DNA of 6,939 bases from NCBI GenBank assembly GCA_964474655.1, contig CAYYTU010000121.1:1-6939 (forward strand), given 5' to 3'. Positions 1 through 5,815 of this stretch are shown piece by piece (position 1 is the stretch's first letter; every line of letters begins with the position of its first letter). The notes beneath the pieces are model-generated. The model had not been told where the DNA came from. It searched no databases and saw only the letters and a program-made list of their open reading frames with translations. Source of the DNA: CAYYTU01 sp964474655. GTDB lineage: Bacteria > Chloroflexota > Anaerolineae > B4-G1. Both the position numbers and the translations under genes were made by a program.

Positions 1-2
1 CC

Positions 3-92
3 TATCTCAGGTTCTCTGGATGCAAGATTGGCCTTTTGCTCAATTTCAACGTTAAGCTGCTGAAGAATGGTATTCGCCGTTTCATTATGTGA
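3..92 (+). CDS. C-terminal end of a GxxExxY family protein (5' end outside the window)
   Basis: An open frame enters from the left edge and ends at TGA 90-92, giving 29 residues. They include the run GLLLNFNVKLLKNGIRRFIM, preceded by YLRFSGCKI. From memory, this pattern (YLRLSG-x-x-x-GLLLNFN-x-x-x-LK-x-GI-x-R) is the characteristic end of GxxExxY proteins, small (about 120-140 residue) proteins of the PD-(D/E)xK nuclease-like fold whose cellular role is not settled. The catalytic part lies outside the window and cannot be judged. The next gene, brxL, starts 146 nt downstream, with a CTCTGTG-type repeat block between them. The stretch is too short for a certain call, but the match to the family ending is specific and the other two forward frames close earlier. 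Confidence 0.62.
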   Translation, partial: YLRFSGCKIGLLLNFNVKLLKNGIRRFIM

Positions 93-93
93 T

Positions 94-197
94 CTCTCTG
101 TATAGCTTTGTGTCTTCTCTGTGCAACTCCGTGTAAATCCATAAGACATAGACTTTCTCTGTGTAGCTCTGTGTTTTCTCTGTGCAACTCTGTGTAA
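94..197. repeat. CTCTGTG-type degenerate repeat block, two copies of a 61-bp unit
   Basis: Four degenerate units of the form CTCTGTGYAnCTCYGTGT occur at about 96-114, 117-135, 157-175 and 178-195. Units one and two recur as units three and four at an offset of 61 nt, so the block is two copies of a two-unit element. It is pyrimidine-rich on this strand and much lower in GC than the genes. Reading it on the minus strand gives only repetitive peptides such as TELHREN, which is a sign of repeat DNA rather than a gene. From memory, such blocks are widely dispersed in environmental bacterial genomes, often next to GxxExxY genes. It occupies nearly all of the brxL leader, so the brxL promoter must lie in it or upstream. 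I see no clear -35/-10 pair. Confidence 0.8.
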
Positions 198-238
198 AGG
201 CGTAAAACGTAAGGGCACGCAATACGCAAGGAGCCGTT

Positions 239-2260
239 ATGTCTGAATTAGACGCCAAAGTCACCGACATCTTCGCCGGCAAGGTCGTGCGCAAAAACTT
301 CGTCCGTCAGGTCAAGGTCGGGGCCAACGTGCCGGTCTACGTGCTGGAATATCTGCTGGGCAAGTACTGCGCCACCGACGATCCGGCGGCCGTCGAGGCC
401 GGGCTGCAACTGGTGAATTCCACGCTGGCCGACAGCATCATCCGCCCGGACGAGGGGATGAAGGCCCAGTCGCGGGTCAAGGAGCGGGGCGAACAGACCT
501 ACATCGACAAGGTGAAGGTGCGCCTTTCGGGCCGCAAATACTGGGCCGAGGTGGTCAACTTCGGCAATCGCTATCTTCACATCCCCGATACCTTCGTGCG
601 CAAATACGAGCGCCTGCTGGAGGGCGGCGTCTGGGCCAAGGTGACCATCCAGTTTCGCGGTGAGGAGGAGGTCGGCGGCAAGGTGCGGCCCTTCTTCATC
701 ACCGACTTCCAGCCGATCCAGCTGGCTTCCTTCAGCTTCGACGATTACTGCGACGCGCGCTCCGAGCTGACCACCGACGAGTGGCTCGACTTTATGGTGC
801 GCACCATCGGCTTCGATCCGTCCCATTTCGAGCGCCGGGTCAAGCTGCTGATGCTGATGCGGTTGGTGCCGATGGTGCAGCGCAACTTCAACCTGGTCGA
901 GCTGGGGCCGCGGGGCACCGGCAAGTCCTACGTCTACCGCGACCTCTCCCCCTACGCCATCCTGATCTCCGGCGGCAAGACCACGGTGGCCACCCTCTTC
1001 TACAACCTGGCCCGGCGCACGGTCGGGCTGGTGGGGATGTGGGACGTGATCGCCTTCGACGAGGTAGCCGGCATCAGCTTCCGCGACAAGACGGCGATCC
1101 AGATCCTCAAGGACTATATGGAGAGCGGCAGCTTCAGCCGCGGGCGCGAGGAGATCGTGGCCGAGGCCTCGATGGTCTTCGTGGGCAACATCAACCAGCC
1201 GGTGGAGATGCTGACCCGCACCAGCACGCTCTTCCATCCGCTGCCGGAGGACCTGCAGGATATGGCCTTCATCGACCGCCTGCACTTCTACCTGCCCGGC
1301 TGGGAGATGCCCAAGCTGCAGCCCGAGTTCTTCACCGACCACTACGGCTTCGTGGTCGATTACCTGGCCGAGGCGATGCGCGAACTGCGCCGCCGCAACT
1401 ACACCGACGTCTTCGACCGGTACTTCAGCCTGGGCGGCCACCTCAACACGCGCGATGCCCGCGCCGTGCGCCGCACCGTCTCCGGCCTGGTCAAGCTGCT
1501 CCACCCGGCCGGCGATCCGAGCAAGGACGAGGTCGAGGAGTACCTGACGCTGGCCCTGGAGGGCCGGCGGCGGGTCAAAGAGCAGCTCAAGAAGATGGGC
1601 GCCTTCGAATACTACCACACCTCCTTCTCCTACTTCGACACCGAGACGATGCAGGAGCGCTTCGTCGGCGTGCCGGAGGAGGGCGGACAGGGGCTCATCA
1701 GCCAGGATCCGCTGCCGCCAGGCAGCGTCTACACCGCCGCGCTGGCCGAGGGGGATACCGTGGCCATGCACCGCGTCGAGATCAACCGCATGAGCGGCAG
1801 CGGCAGGCTGCGTATCACCGGCAGCCCCGACCGCCCGATGAAGGATTCCATCCTCACCGCCTTCGACTACATCAAGGCCAACAAGACCCAACTGGGTATT
1901 GAGCGCGATATCGACAGCTACGACTTCCACGTCCAGATCGTGGACTTGATGCAGAGCAAGGGCGGCTCACAGGCCGGCGTGGCCTTCTTCGTGGCGCTCT
2001 ACTCCCTGCTGCAGGACAAGCCAGTGCAGCCGAGCCTGGTGGTGCTGGGCGAGATGACGATCCAGGGCAACATCATGCCACTGCGCACGCTGACCGAGCC
2101 GCTGCAGATGATTATGGACAACGGTGCCAAGCGGGTCTTGATCCCGCTGAGCAACCGCCGCCAGATGCTGGAGGTCCCGCCGGACGTGCTGGAGCGGGTG
2201 GATCCGATCTTCTACTCGGACCCGCTGGCCGCGGCGCTGAAGGCGCTGGGGATGAGTTGA
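239..2260 (+). CDS. brxL: BREX system Lon-related AAA+ protein BrxL
   Basis: This is a 673-residue protein, the usual length for BrxL, the AAA+ DNA-binding factor of type 1 BREX anti-phage systems; in that family it is needed for phage restriction rather than for host methylation. Visible in order: an N-terminal domain with the conserved GANVPVYVLEYLLGKYCATDD run near residue 28; a Walker A motif GPRGTGKS at 223-230; the family block GLVGMWDVIAFDEVAG with Walker B VIAFDE at 270-275; sensor-1 VFVGNINQ with Asn317; and a Lon-protease-like C-terminal domain from about residue 530. In that domain the positions of the Lon Ser and Lys dyad are read as Gln578 and Pro621 (see findings). The ATG has a strong AAGGAG at 228-233, 5 nt upstream. 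brxL is normally the last gene of a BREX operon, but here a GxxExxY gene tail precedes it. The protein looks intact. Confidence 0.95.
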   Translation: MSELDAKVTDIFAGKVVRKNFVRQVKVGANVPVYVLEYLLGKYCATDDPAAVEAGLQLVNSTLADSIIRPDEGMKAQSRVKERGEQTYIDKVKVRLSGRKYWAEVVNFGNRYLHIPDTFVRKYERLLEGGVWAKVTIQFRGEEEVGGKVRPFFITDFQPIQLASFSFDDYCDARSELTTDEWLDFMVRTIGFDPSHFERRVKLLMLMRLVPMVQRNFNLVELGPRGTGKSYVYRDLSPYAILISGGKTTVATLFYNLARRTVGLVGMWDVIAFDEVAGISFRDKTAIQILKDYMESGSFSRGREEIVAEASMVFVGNINQPVEMLTRTSTLFHPLPEDLQDMAFIDRLHFYLPGWEMPKLQPEFFTDHYGFVVDYLAEAMRELRRRNYTDVFDRYFSLGGHLNTRDARAVRRTVSGLVKLLHPAGDPSKDEVEEYLTLALEGRRRVKEQLKKMGAFEYYHTSFSYFDTETMQERFVGVPEEGGQGLISQDPLPPGSVYTAALAEGDTVAMHRVEINRMSGSGRLRITGSPDRPMKDSILTAFDYIKANKTQLGIERDIDSYDFHVQIVDLMQSKGGSQAGVAFFVALYSLLQDKPVQPSLVVLGEMTIQGNIMPLRTLTEPLQMIMDNGAKRVLIPLSNRRQMLEVPPDVLERVDPIFYSDPLAAALKALGMS

Positions 2261-2354
2261 TGCAACGGAGATGATCGGCGCCCCTCAAGTGCTGGTCACC
2301 TGAATTGAGAAATTGAGAATGAAGTGATGCAATCATAGACGAGGAGTAATCAGA

Positions 2355-2492
2355 ATGGATGTCTCTCTTGCCCGACCCGCTGAACTGACCTGCCCCGAAT
2401 GCAACCAATCCTTCAGCGCCGACGTCTGGCTGATCGTGGACGCCGCCGCGCGTTCTAGTGATCCAGCAGGAGAAAACTGTGGGCTCCTTTAA
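2355..2492 (+). pseudogene. Truncated CpXC-domain ORF, remnant of the CHAT gene's original 5' end
   Basis: A 45-codon ORF starts at ATG 2355 with a strong GAGGAG (2341-2346), 8 nt upstream. Residues 1-33 read as the start of a CpXC zinc-knuckle domain: the sequence ELTCPECNQSFSADVWLIVD contains the CPEC pair (Cys13, Cys16). After DAAAR (residue 33, about position 2453) the familiar sequence stops and a 12-residue unrelated tail runs to TAA 2490-2492. The second cysteine pair of a complete CpXC domain is absent. From memory, CHAT/TPR proteins of Chloroflexota often carry this domain at their own N-terminus. This therefore looks like the old start of the following gene, cut off by a deletion or recombination that also shifted the frame. 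The two ORFs overlap, so ribosomes loading here may still feed the CHAT gene by translational coupling. It could alternatively act as a short leader peptide. Confidence 0.6.
2468..2472 (+). promoter_or_regulatory. Ribosome binding site favouring the GTG start at 2479
   Basis: AGGAG at 2468-2472 lies 6 nt upstream of GTG 2479, which is ideal spacing. The earlier in-frame GTG at 2458 has no purine-rich site upstream; its 5' side is the CG-rich end of the CpXC remnant. This favours 2479 as the start of the CHAT gene. The site lies inside the overlapping remnant ORF. Confidence 0.6.
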
Positions 2493-5094
2493 TAAGAAAT
2501 CATGCTCTCCCGACCCAGAGCAGCTTCTACAGACAATTGCGACCTTCATCCAGGCTGAATCGTGGAACGAATCCCAACGTATCCTGGAACAATATCCTGA
2601 ACTCTTGACCGATGAAGCCAATGCGCTGCTAGGCCAGTTGACTGAGACGCAAGAAACGGAAGGAGCACGCCAGACGGTAGAGACCCACCGCGCCCTGCTG
2701 CGCCGCTGCCGCGAGGTGGGCGTGGAGCGGGCCTTCGCTGAAAGGATCAGTGTAAAAGGCAGCGCCTCGGCTATCCCTGATCAATTCCAATCTGATCTCC
2801 TTCAGGCCCAGGAAGCCGAACAACGCTACCGCCGCAACGGTGACCGGGACGCTCTGGATCGGGCCGTTGCAGCCTGGGAGCGCATCTTGGACCATCCCAC
2901 CTTTAGCGCAGCTCCCAAGCGTTTCCAGATTGCCGCCCTCAACAATGGCGGGGGCGTCTTCCTGCGTCGCTACTGGGCTGTAGGACGTTTGCCAGACCTG
3001 AACCGGGCGCTCCGTTGTTGGGAGCAGGCGGTGGAGCAGACCCCCAGCGGCTCGCTCGACCTGCCCGGCTATCTCAACAACCTGGGCACTGGGCTGAGTG
3101 ACCGCTACGCCCGTACGGGGGAGTTGGCGGACCTGGAGCGGGCGATCGAGGTGTACGAACAGGCGGTGGAGCAGACCCCCAGCGGCTCGCCCGACCTGCC
3201 CGGTTATCTCAACAACCTGGGCACTGGGCTGAGGAATCGCTACGATCGGACGGAGAAGCTAGATGACCTAGCACGGGCGATTGAGTTCTACGAGATAGCT
3301 TGTCAAAAGGGGCAGGATACGTCGAGCGAGGCCTCCTTGGGCGCTGCTCGCAACTGGGGGGACTGGGCTTCCAAACGGGAGGCTTGGGCCGAGGCCGGGC
3401 GGGCCTACGGCTACGGCATGACTGCCATTGAGCGCCTGTATCGCGTCCAGCTCACCCGCCGGGCCAAGGAGACCTGGCTGCGGGAGGCCCGCGGTCTGCC
3501 CGCCCGCGCCGCCTACGTCCGGGCCCGCGCCGGCGACCCAACCGATGCCGTCCTGGCCCTGGAACGGGGCCGCGCTCGCCTGCTGTCCGAGGTCCTGGAG
3601 CGCGACCGCGCCGACCTGAGCGCGCTGGAGGAGGCCCATCCCGACCGTTACGCCGTCTACCGCCGCGCCGCCGATCGCATCTCTGCGGTGAGCGGGCAGG
3701 AGCTGCATCCCGATGAGATGCCGCCGGATTTCGACCTGACAGCGGAGATGCGCGCCGCTCACGCCGAGCTGGATGCCGCCGTCGAGGCCATCCGCGACCT
3801 TCCCGGTTACGCCGATTTCCTGACCGCGCCCGACTGGGAGGACGTCGCCGAAGCGGCCACGCCGGAGCATCCCCTGGTCTACCTGGCCGCCACGCCGGCC
3901 GGCGGGCTGGCGCTGGTGGTGGCGCCCCAGACCTCCGAGGTTTCGGGCGAACAAGTTCGCACAACCTCGGAGGTCTCTGCCCTCTGGCTCGACGACCTGA
4001 GCGAGGAGGCGCTGCGGGAGCAACTGATGGGCCCCGCCGACGACCCTGAGCTAGGCGGCTACCTGGGCGCCTACAATGACTGGCGGCGCACCCCCCGCGA
4101 CGAGGCCGCCCGCGCCGCCTGGCTGGAGGCCATCGACGAGACCACCCGCTGGCTCTGGGACGTCGCGATGGGGTCTATCGTCGAAGAAGTCGCCGTCGGA
4201 GACGCCTCCCACACTACCCTCATCCCGGCCGGCCTGCTGGGCCTGCTGCCCCTTCACGCCGCCTGGACCGAGGATCCTGACCAACCCACCGGCCGCCGCT
4301 ACGCCCTGGACGAGATAAACTTCGCCTACACGCCCAACGCCCGCGCTTTGGACGTGGCCCGCGAGCGCGCCGCCGGGCGCGACGCTGAGGGGCTGCTTGC
4401 CATCGACGAGCCCCAGCCGGTCTCCGCCAGCCCGCTGCCCTCCTCGTCCTGGGAGACGGCCGCGGCCTGCGACCACTTCCCCGACGAAACGACACACCTG
4501 CTGGGCGGGGAGGCCGCCACGAAGGAGGCTGTGCTGGAGGCCCTGCCCGATTATCCCGTGCTCCACCTCTCCTGCCACGGCTTCGCCAACCCGGCCGAGC
4601 CGCTGGAGAGCGGCCTGCTGATGGCCCACGACGAACTGTTATCCCTGCGGGACGTGCAAGCGCTGCGGCTGGAACGGGCGCGTCTGGCGGTGCTTTCCGC
4701 CTGCGAGACGCGCCTCCCCGGCACCGACCTGCCTGACGAGGTGATCGCCCTGCCGACCGGGCTGGTGCAGGCCGGCGTGCCGGGCGTGGTCGGCTCGCTC
4801 TGGTCGGTGCTGGACCTGAGCACGGCTATGCTGATGGTGCGTTTCTACGACCTCTGGCGCGGCGACGATCTGCCGCCAGCCGAGGCGCTGCGCCGGGCCC
4901 AGATTTGGCTGCGGGATACGACCAACGCCCAGAAGGCGGACTACTTCGGGACGGAGTTACCCGAACTCAACAGCACCCGCATGCCGGAACCATTGGCTGA
5001 TGCGCTCTTCAAGCAGGCGGCACTAAGAAAGCCTGACGAACGCGCCTTCGCCCATCCCTTCCACTGGGCCGCCTTCGCGTTTACGGGTGTGTGA
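2479..5094 (+). CDS. TPR-repeat CHAT-domain caspase-like protease
   Basis: This is a predicted cytoplasmic cysteine protease of the caspase/separase-like CHAT class, 871 residues from GTG 2479 (878 from GTG 2458). It has a helical N-terminal part (1 to about 145), three TPR-like units (about 148-271, the last two being 45-residue repeats), a helical linker, and a CHAT domain from about 465 to the end. The dyad is visible: His700 in LHLSCHGFA and Cys742 in LAVLSACETRLPG. They are followed by the family blocks ALPTGLVQAGVPGVVGSLWSV and HPFHWAAFAF at the C-terminus. Known TPR-CHAT proteases, such as Csx29 of type III-E CRISPR, cleave a partner once triggered. No CRISPR gene is seen here, so trigger and substrate are unknown. 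Oddities are the replaced CpXC N-terminus, a low-GC first 200 nt (about 49% by my count over 2461-2640, against about 73% at 3541-3600), and an in-frame palindrome at 3929-3976. Confidence 0.9.
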   Translation: MGSFNKKSCSPDPEQLLQTIATFIQAESWNESQRILEQYPELLTDEANALLGQLTETQETEGARQTVETHRALLRRCREVGVERAFAERISVKGSASAIPDQFQSDLLQAQEAEQRYRRNGDRDALDRAVAAWERILDHPTFSAAPKRFQIAALNNGGGVFLRRYWAVGRLPDLNRALRCWEQAVEQTPSGSLDLPGYLNNLGTGLSDRYARTGELADLERAIEVYEQAVEQTPSGSPDLPGYLNNLGTGLRNRYDRTEKLDDLARAIEFYEIACQKGQDTSSEASLGAARNWGDWASKREAWAEAGRAYGYGMTAIERLYRVQLTRRAKETWLREARGLPARAAYVRARAGDPTDAVLALERGRARLLSEVLERDRADLSALEEAHPDRYAVYRRAADRISAVSGQELHPDEMPPDFDLTAEMRAAHAELDAAVEAIRDLPGYADFLTAPDWEDVAEAATPEHPLVYLAATPAGGLALVVAPQTSEVSGEQVRTTSEVSALWLDDLSEEALREQLMGPADDPELGGYLGAYNDWRRTPRDEAARAAWLEAIDETTRWLWDVAMGSIVEEVAVGDASHTTLIPAGLLGLLPLHAAWTEDPDQPTGRRYALDEINFAYTPNARALDVARERAAGRDAEGLLAIDEPQPVSASPLPSSSWETAAACDHFPDETTHLLGGEAATKEAVLEALPDYPVLHLSCHGFANPAEPLESGLLMAHDELLSLRDVQALRLERARLAVLSACETRLPGTDLPDEVIALPTGLVQAGVPGVVGSLWSVLDLSTAMLMVRFYDLWRGDDLPPAEALRRAQIWLRDTTNAQKADYFGTELPELNSTRMPEPLADALFKQAALRKPDERAFAHPFHWAAFAFTGV
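3022..3291 (+). repeat. Two tandem 135-bp units encoding 45-residue TPR repeats
   Basis: Units at 3022-3156 and 3157-3291 encode EQAVEQTPSGSxDLPGYLNN and the following half-repeat. The first 77 nt of the units differ at only 3 positions; the remaining 58 nt are clearly more diverged. A third, older unit is recognisable upstream (about 2920-3021, AALNNGGGVFLRRYWAVGRL). The 45-residue period is typical of the TPR-like repeats of CHAT proteins. The uneven divergence suggests recent unequal recombination or local gene conversion. Confidence 0.9.
3929..3976. repeat. In-frame nested palindromic element inside the CHAT gene
   Basis: The 14-nt arm AGACCTCCGAGGTT (3929-3942) is perfectly inverted at 3963-3976. 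Between the arms, GCGAAC (3947-3952) pairs with GTTCGC (3955-3960) around a 2-nt loop. Each outer arm also contains the small palindrome ACCTC-C-GAGGT. The element is 48 nt, exactly 16 codons, and stays in frame. It encodes a self-repeating peptide with TSEVS at both ends, between the strand ending LALVVAP and the conserved ALWLDDLSEE. It looks like a short dispersed palindrome inserted into a loop at the start of the CHAT domain. Confidence 0.85.
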
Positions 5095-5098
5095 GCAG

Positions 5099-5186
5099 GC
5101 GAGGCAGCGATAGAGCGAGTCAGCGATTCAGCGAGTCAGCGATTCAGCGATAAAGCGAGGAAGCGAGAAAGCGAATGAGCGATTAT
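5099..5186. repeat. 8-bp tandem repeat array, 11 units of GCGANNNA
   Basis: Eleven consecutive 8-nt units start with GCGA: seven end in CA or AA, two in GA, one in TA-like form and the last in AT. The pair GCGAGTCA GCGATTCA occurs twice in a row at 5115-5146. The array begins 4 nt after the CHAT stop codon and runs up to the ribosome binding site of the next gene, filling the whole gap. It is not open as a meaningful peptide and has no spacers, so it is not a CRISPR array. Unit number could vary by strand slippage and would change only the intergenic distance. Confidence 0.9.
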
Positions 5187-5187
5187 G

Positions 5188-5193
5188 GGGAGG
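5188..5193 (+). promoter_or_regulatory. Ribosome binding site deciding the ATG at 5200
   Basis: GGGAGG at 5188-5193 stands 6 nt before ATG 5200. The earlier in-frame ATG at 5185 would place this motif inside the coding region, and its own upstream sequence is the tail of the 8-bp repeat array with no good site. The start at 5200 is therefore preferred. Confidence 0.7.
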
Positions 5194-5199
5194 TATGGA

Positions 5200-5598
5200 A
5201 TGAGAGATGAGAACCTGAACGAGACCATTTTGCAGGCCGCCGAAACGATCCGCGATGAGGACGAGAACTTGCGAGGGGACTTGGAGGCCCTGCTCGCCGA
5301 GGCCGGCGAGACGCCGGAGGAGCGCCGCCGTGCCGCCAACCGCGCCCTGGATCTGCTGATCCGTCATCCAGAGGCCTGGGAGCAGCTCCGGGAGCAGTTG
5401 CCGCCCGAAACCTTGGGCTCAGAGGTGATGGTGGCGCGCTTCTTCGAGCCGCTGCCGGGCGGGGAAGGGGAGGTGGCGGCCGGGACGCTGATGGTCTGCC
5501 CCGAGGACCCGTCCCACTGCCGCAAGCGGCTCCAGCAGAAGGGCCAGGTGCTCTTCTGCCCCCAGCACGGCGTGCGCCTGGTGCCGCAGCGCGAATAG
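5200..5598 (+). CDS. Small protein with C-terminal zinc-finger-like motif, CHAT neighbour
   Basis: This is a 132-residue protein that I do not recognise by name. Residues 1 to about 75 are charged and helical (many Glu, Arg and Ala; ETIRDEDENLRGDLEALLAE), with no signal peptide or membrane segment. The last third holds Cys100-x6-Cys107 (His106 adjacent) and, 12 residues on, Cys120-P-Q-His123, which fits a single zinc-binding knuckle (CPEDPSHC ... FCPQHG). I believe similar CPxDPSH ... CPxHG tails occur in small proteins encoded beside CHAT or TPR genes of Chloroflexota, but this is memory only. The gene follows the CHAT gene by 105 nt on the same strand, with only the 8-bp repeat array between, so co-transcription is plausible. 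An adaptor, regulator or cleavage target of the protease are possibilities, none of them shown by sequence. An alternative start is ATG 5185, adding 5 residues. Confidence 0.75.
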   Translation: MRDENLNETILQAAETIRDEDENLRGDLEALLAEAGETPEERRRAANRALDLLIRHPEAWEQLREQLPPETLGSEVMVARFFEPLPGGEGEVAAGTLMVCPEDPSHCRKRLQQKGQVLFCPQHGVRLVPQRE

Positions 5599-5605
5599 AC
5601 CGTAG

Positions 5606-5634
5606 ACCTGTCAGGTCTGCCAGACCTGACAGGT
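5606..5634. repeat. 29-nt perfect palindrome (14-nt arms, 1-nt centre)
   Basis: The arm ACCTGTCAGGTCTG (5606-5619) and its exact inverse (5621-5634) flank C5620. Each arm contains the mini-palindrome ACCTG-T-CAGGT. It lies 7 nt after the stop codon of the zinc-motif gene. It is not followed by a T-run, so it is a poor intrinsic terminator as written. It resembles the short AGACCTGTCAGGT elements dispersed in many bacterial genomes and shares its ACCTS-N-SAGGT arm design with the element inside the CHAT gene. Confidence 0.85.
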
Positions 5635-5787
5635 ATGAAGACGGACGTGGTGCTGGACTGGTTCGGCGGCCGCGCGGGATTCGTGAGCGCACACGACACA
5701 ATGGATTTTGTAGACCTGTCAGGCCTAGCTCTTGGGGAGGTTCCTTCAGGCCCCCGAGGCGACCCGAAGTACGACGGGGTGAAATAA
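5635..5787 (+). CDS. Doubtful 50-codon ORF between the zinc-motif and membrane-protein genes
   Basis: ATG 5635 to TAA 5785-5787 encodes 50 residues beginning MKTDVVLDWFGG and ending SGPRGDPKYDGVK. Codons in the first half are GC-rich at the third position, as in the real genes, and the stop is 28 nt before the next start. Against it: no ribosome binding site, a start directly abutting the 29-nt palindrome, and a second piece of that repeat (5710-5723) encoding VDLSGL in its middle. The same frame is open back to the stop of the upstream gene at 5598, so it could be a decayed or repeat-disrupted gene piece. I recognise no family. Confidence 0.25.
   Translation: MKTDVVLDWFGGRAGFVSAHDTMDFVDLSGLALGEVPSGPRGDPKYDGVK
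5710..5723. repeat. Partial second copy of the ACCTGTCAGG palindrome arm
   Basis: GTAGACCTGTCAGG at 5710-5723 repeats 5602-5615 exactly (14 nt) and then diverges (CCT in place of TCT). Only one arm is present, so this looks like a solo or decayed half of the palindrome 95 nt upstream. Confidence 0.65.
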
Positions 5788-5815
5788 CCGGTAAGTAAGA
5801 GGCAGGAGGAGAGCC

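Noticed and set aside
94..197. CTCTGTG units as a CRISPR array
   Set aside because: Units are degenerate, nearly adjacent and without unique spacers of constant length.
781..1902. 373-codon + strand open frame in another phase inside brxL
   Set aside because: Low-complexity Arg/Ala/Pro/Gly peptide overlapping the Walker-motif region of brxL; out-of-phase shadow.
248..1930. 560-codon open frame on the minus strand across brxL
   Set aside because: It is opposite a clear brxL. Its peptide is rich in His, Gly, Val and Gln with no recognisable motif, the usual shadow of GC-rich coding DNA.
2305..2333. Promoter for the CHAT gene (TTGAGA, 17 nt, TGCAAT)
   Set aside because: The -10 matches only 4 of 6 and the -35 lies in a simple AATTGAGA duplication; too weak to list as a feature.
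2458..2478. GTG 2458 as the start of the CHAT gene
   Set aside because: No ribosome binding site upstream, whereas GTG 2479 has AGGAG at 6-nt spacing. It remains a possible alternative.
2479..5094. Csx29-type craspase partner
   Set aside because: No type III-E effector gene or CRISPR array in the window; only the general TPR-CHAT architecture is shared.
5606..5634. Palindrome as an intrinsic terminator of the zinc-motif gene
   Set aside because: The stem is long, but the centre is a single base and no T-run follows (ATGAAGACGG). It is better described as a dispersed palindrome.
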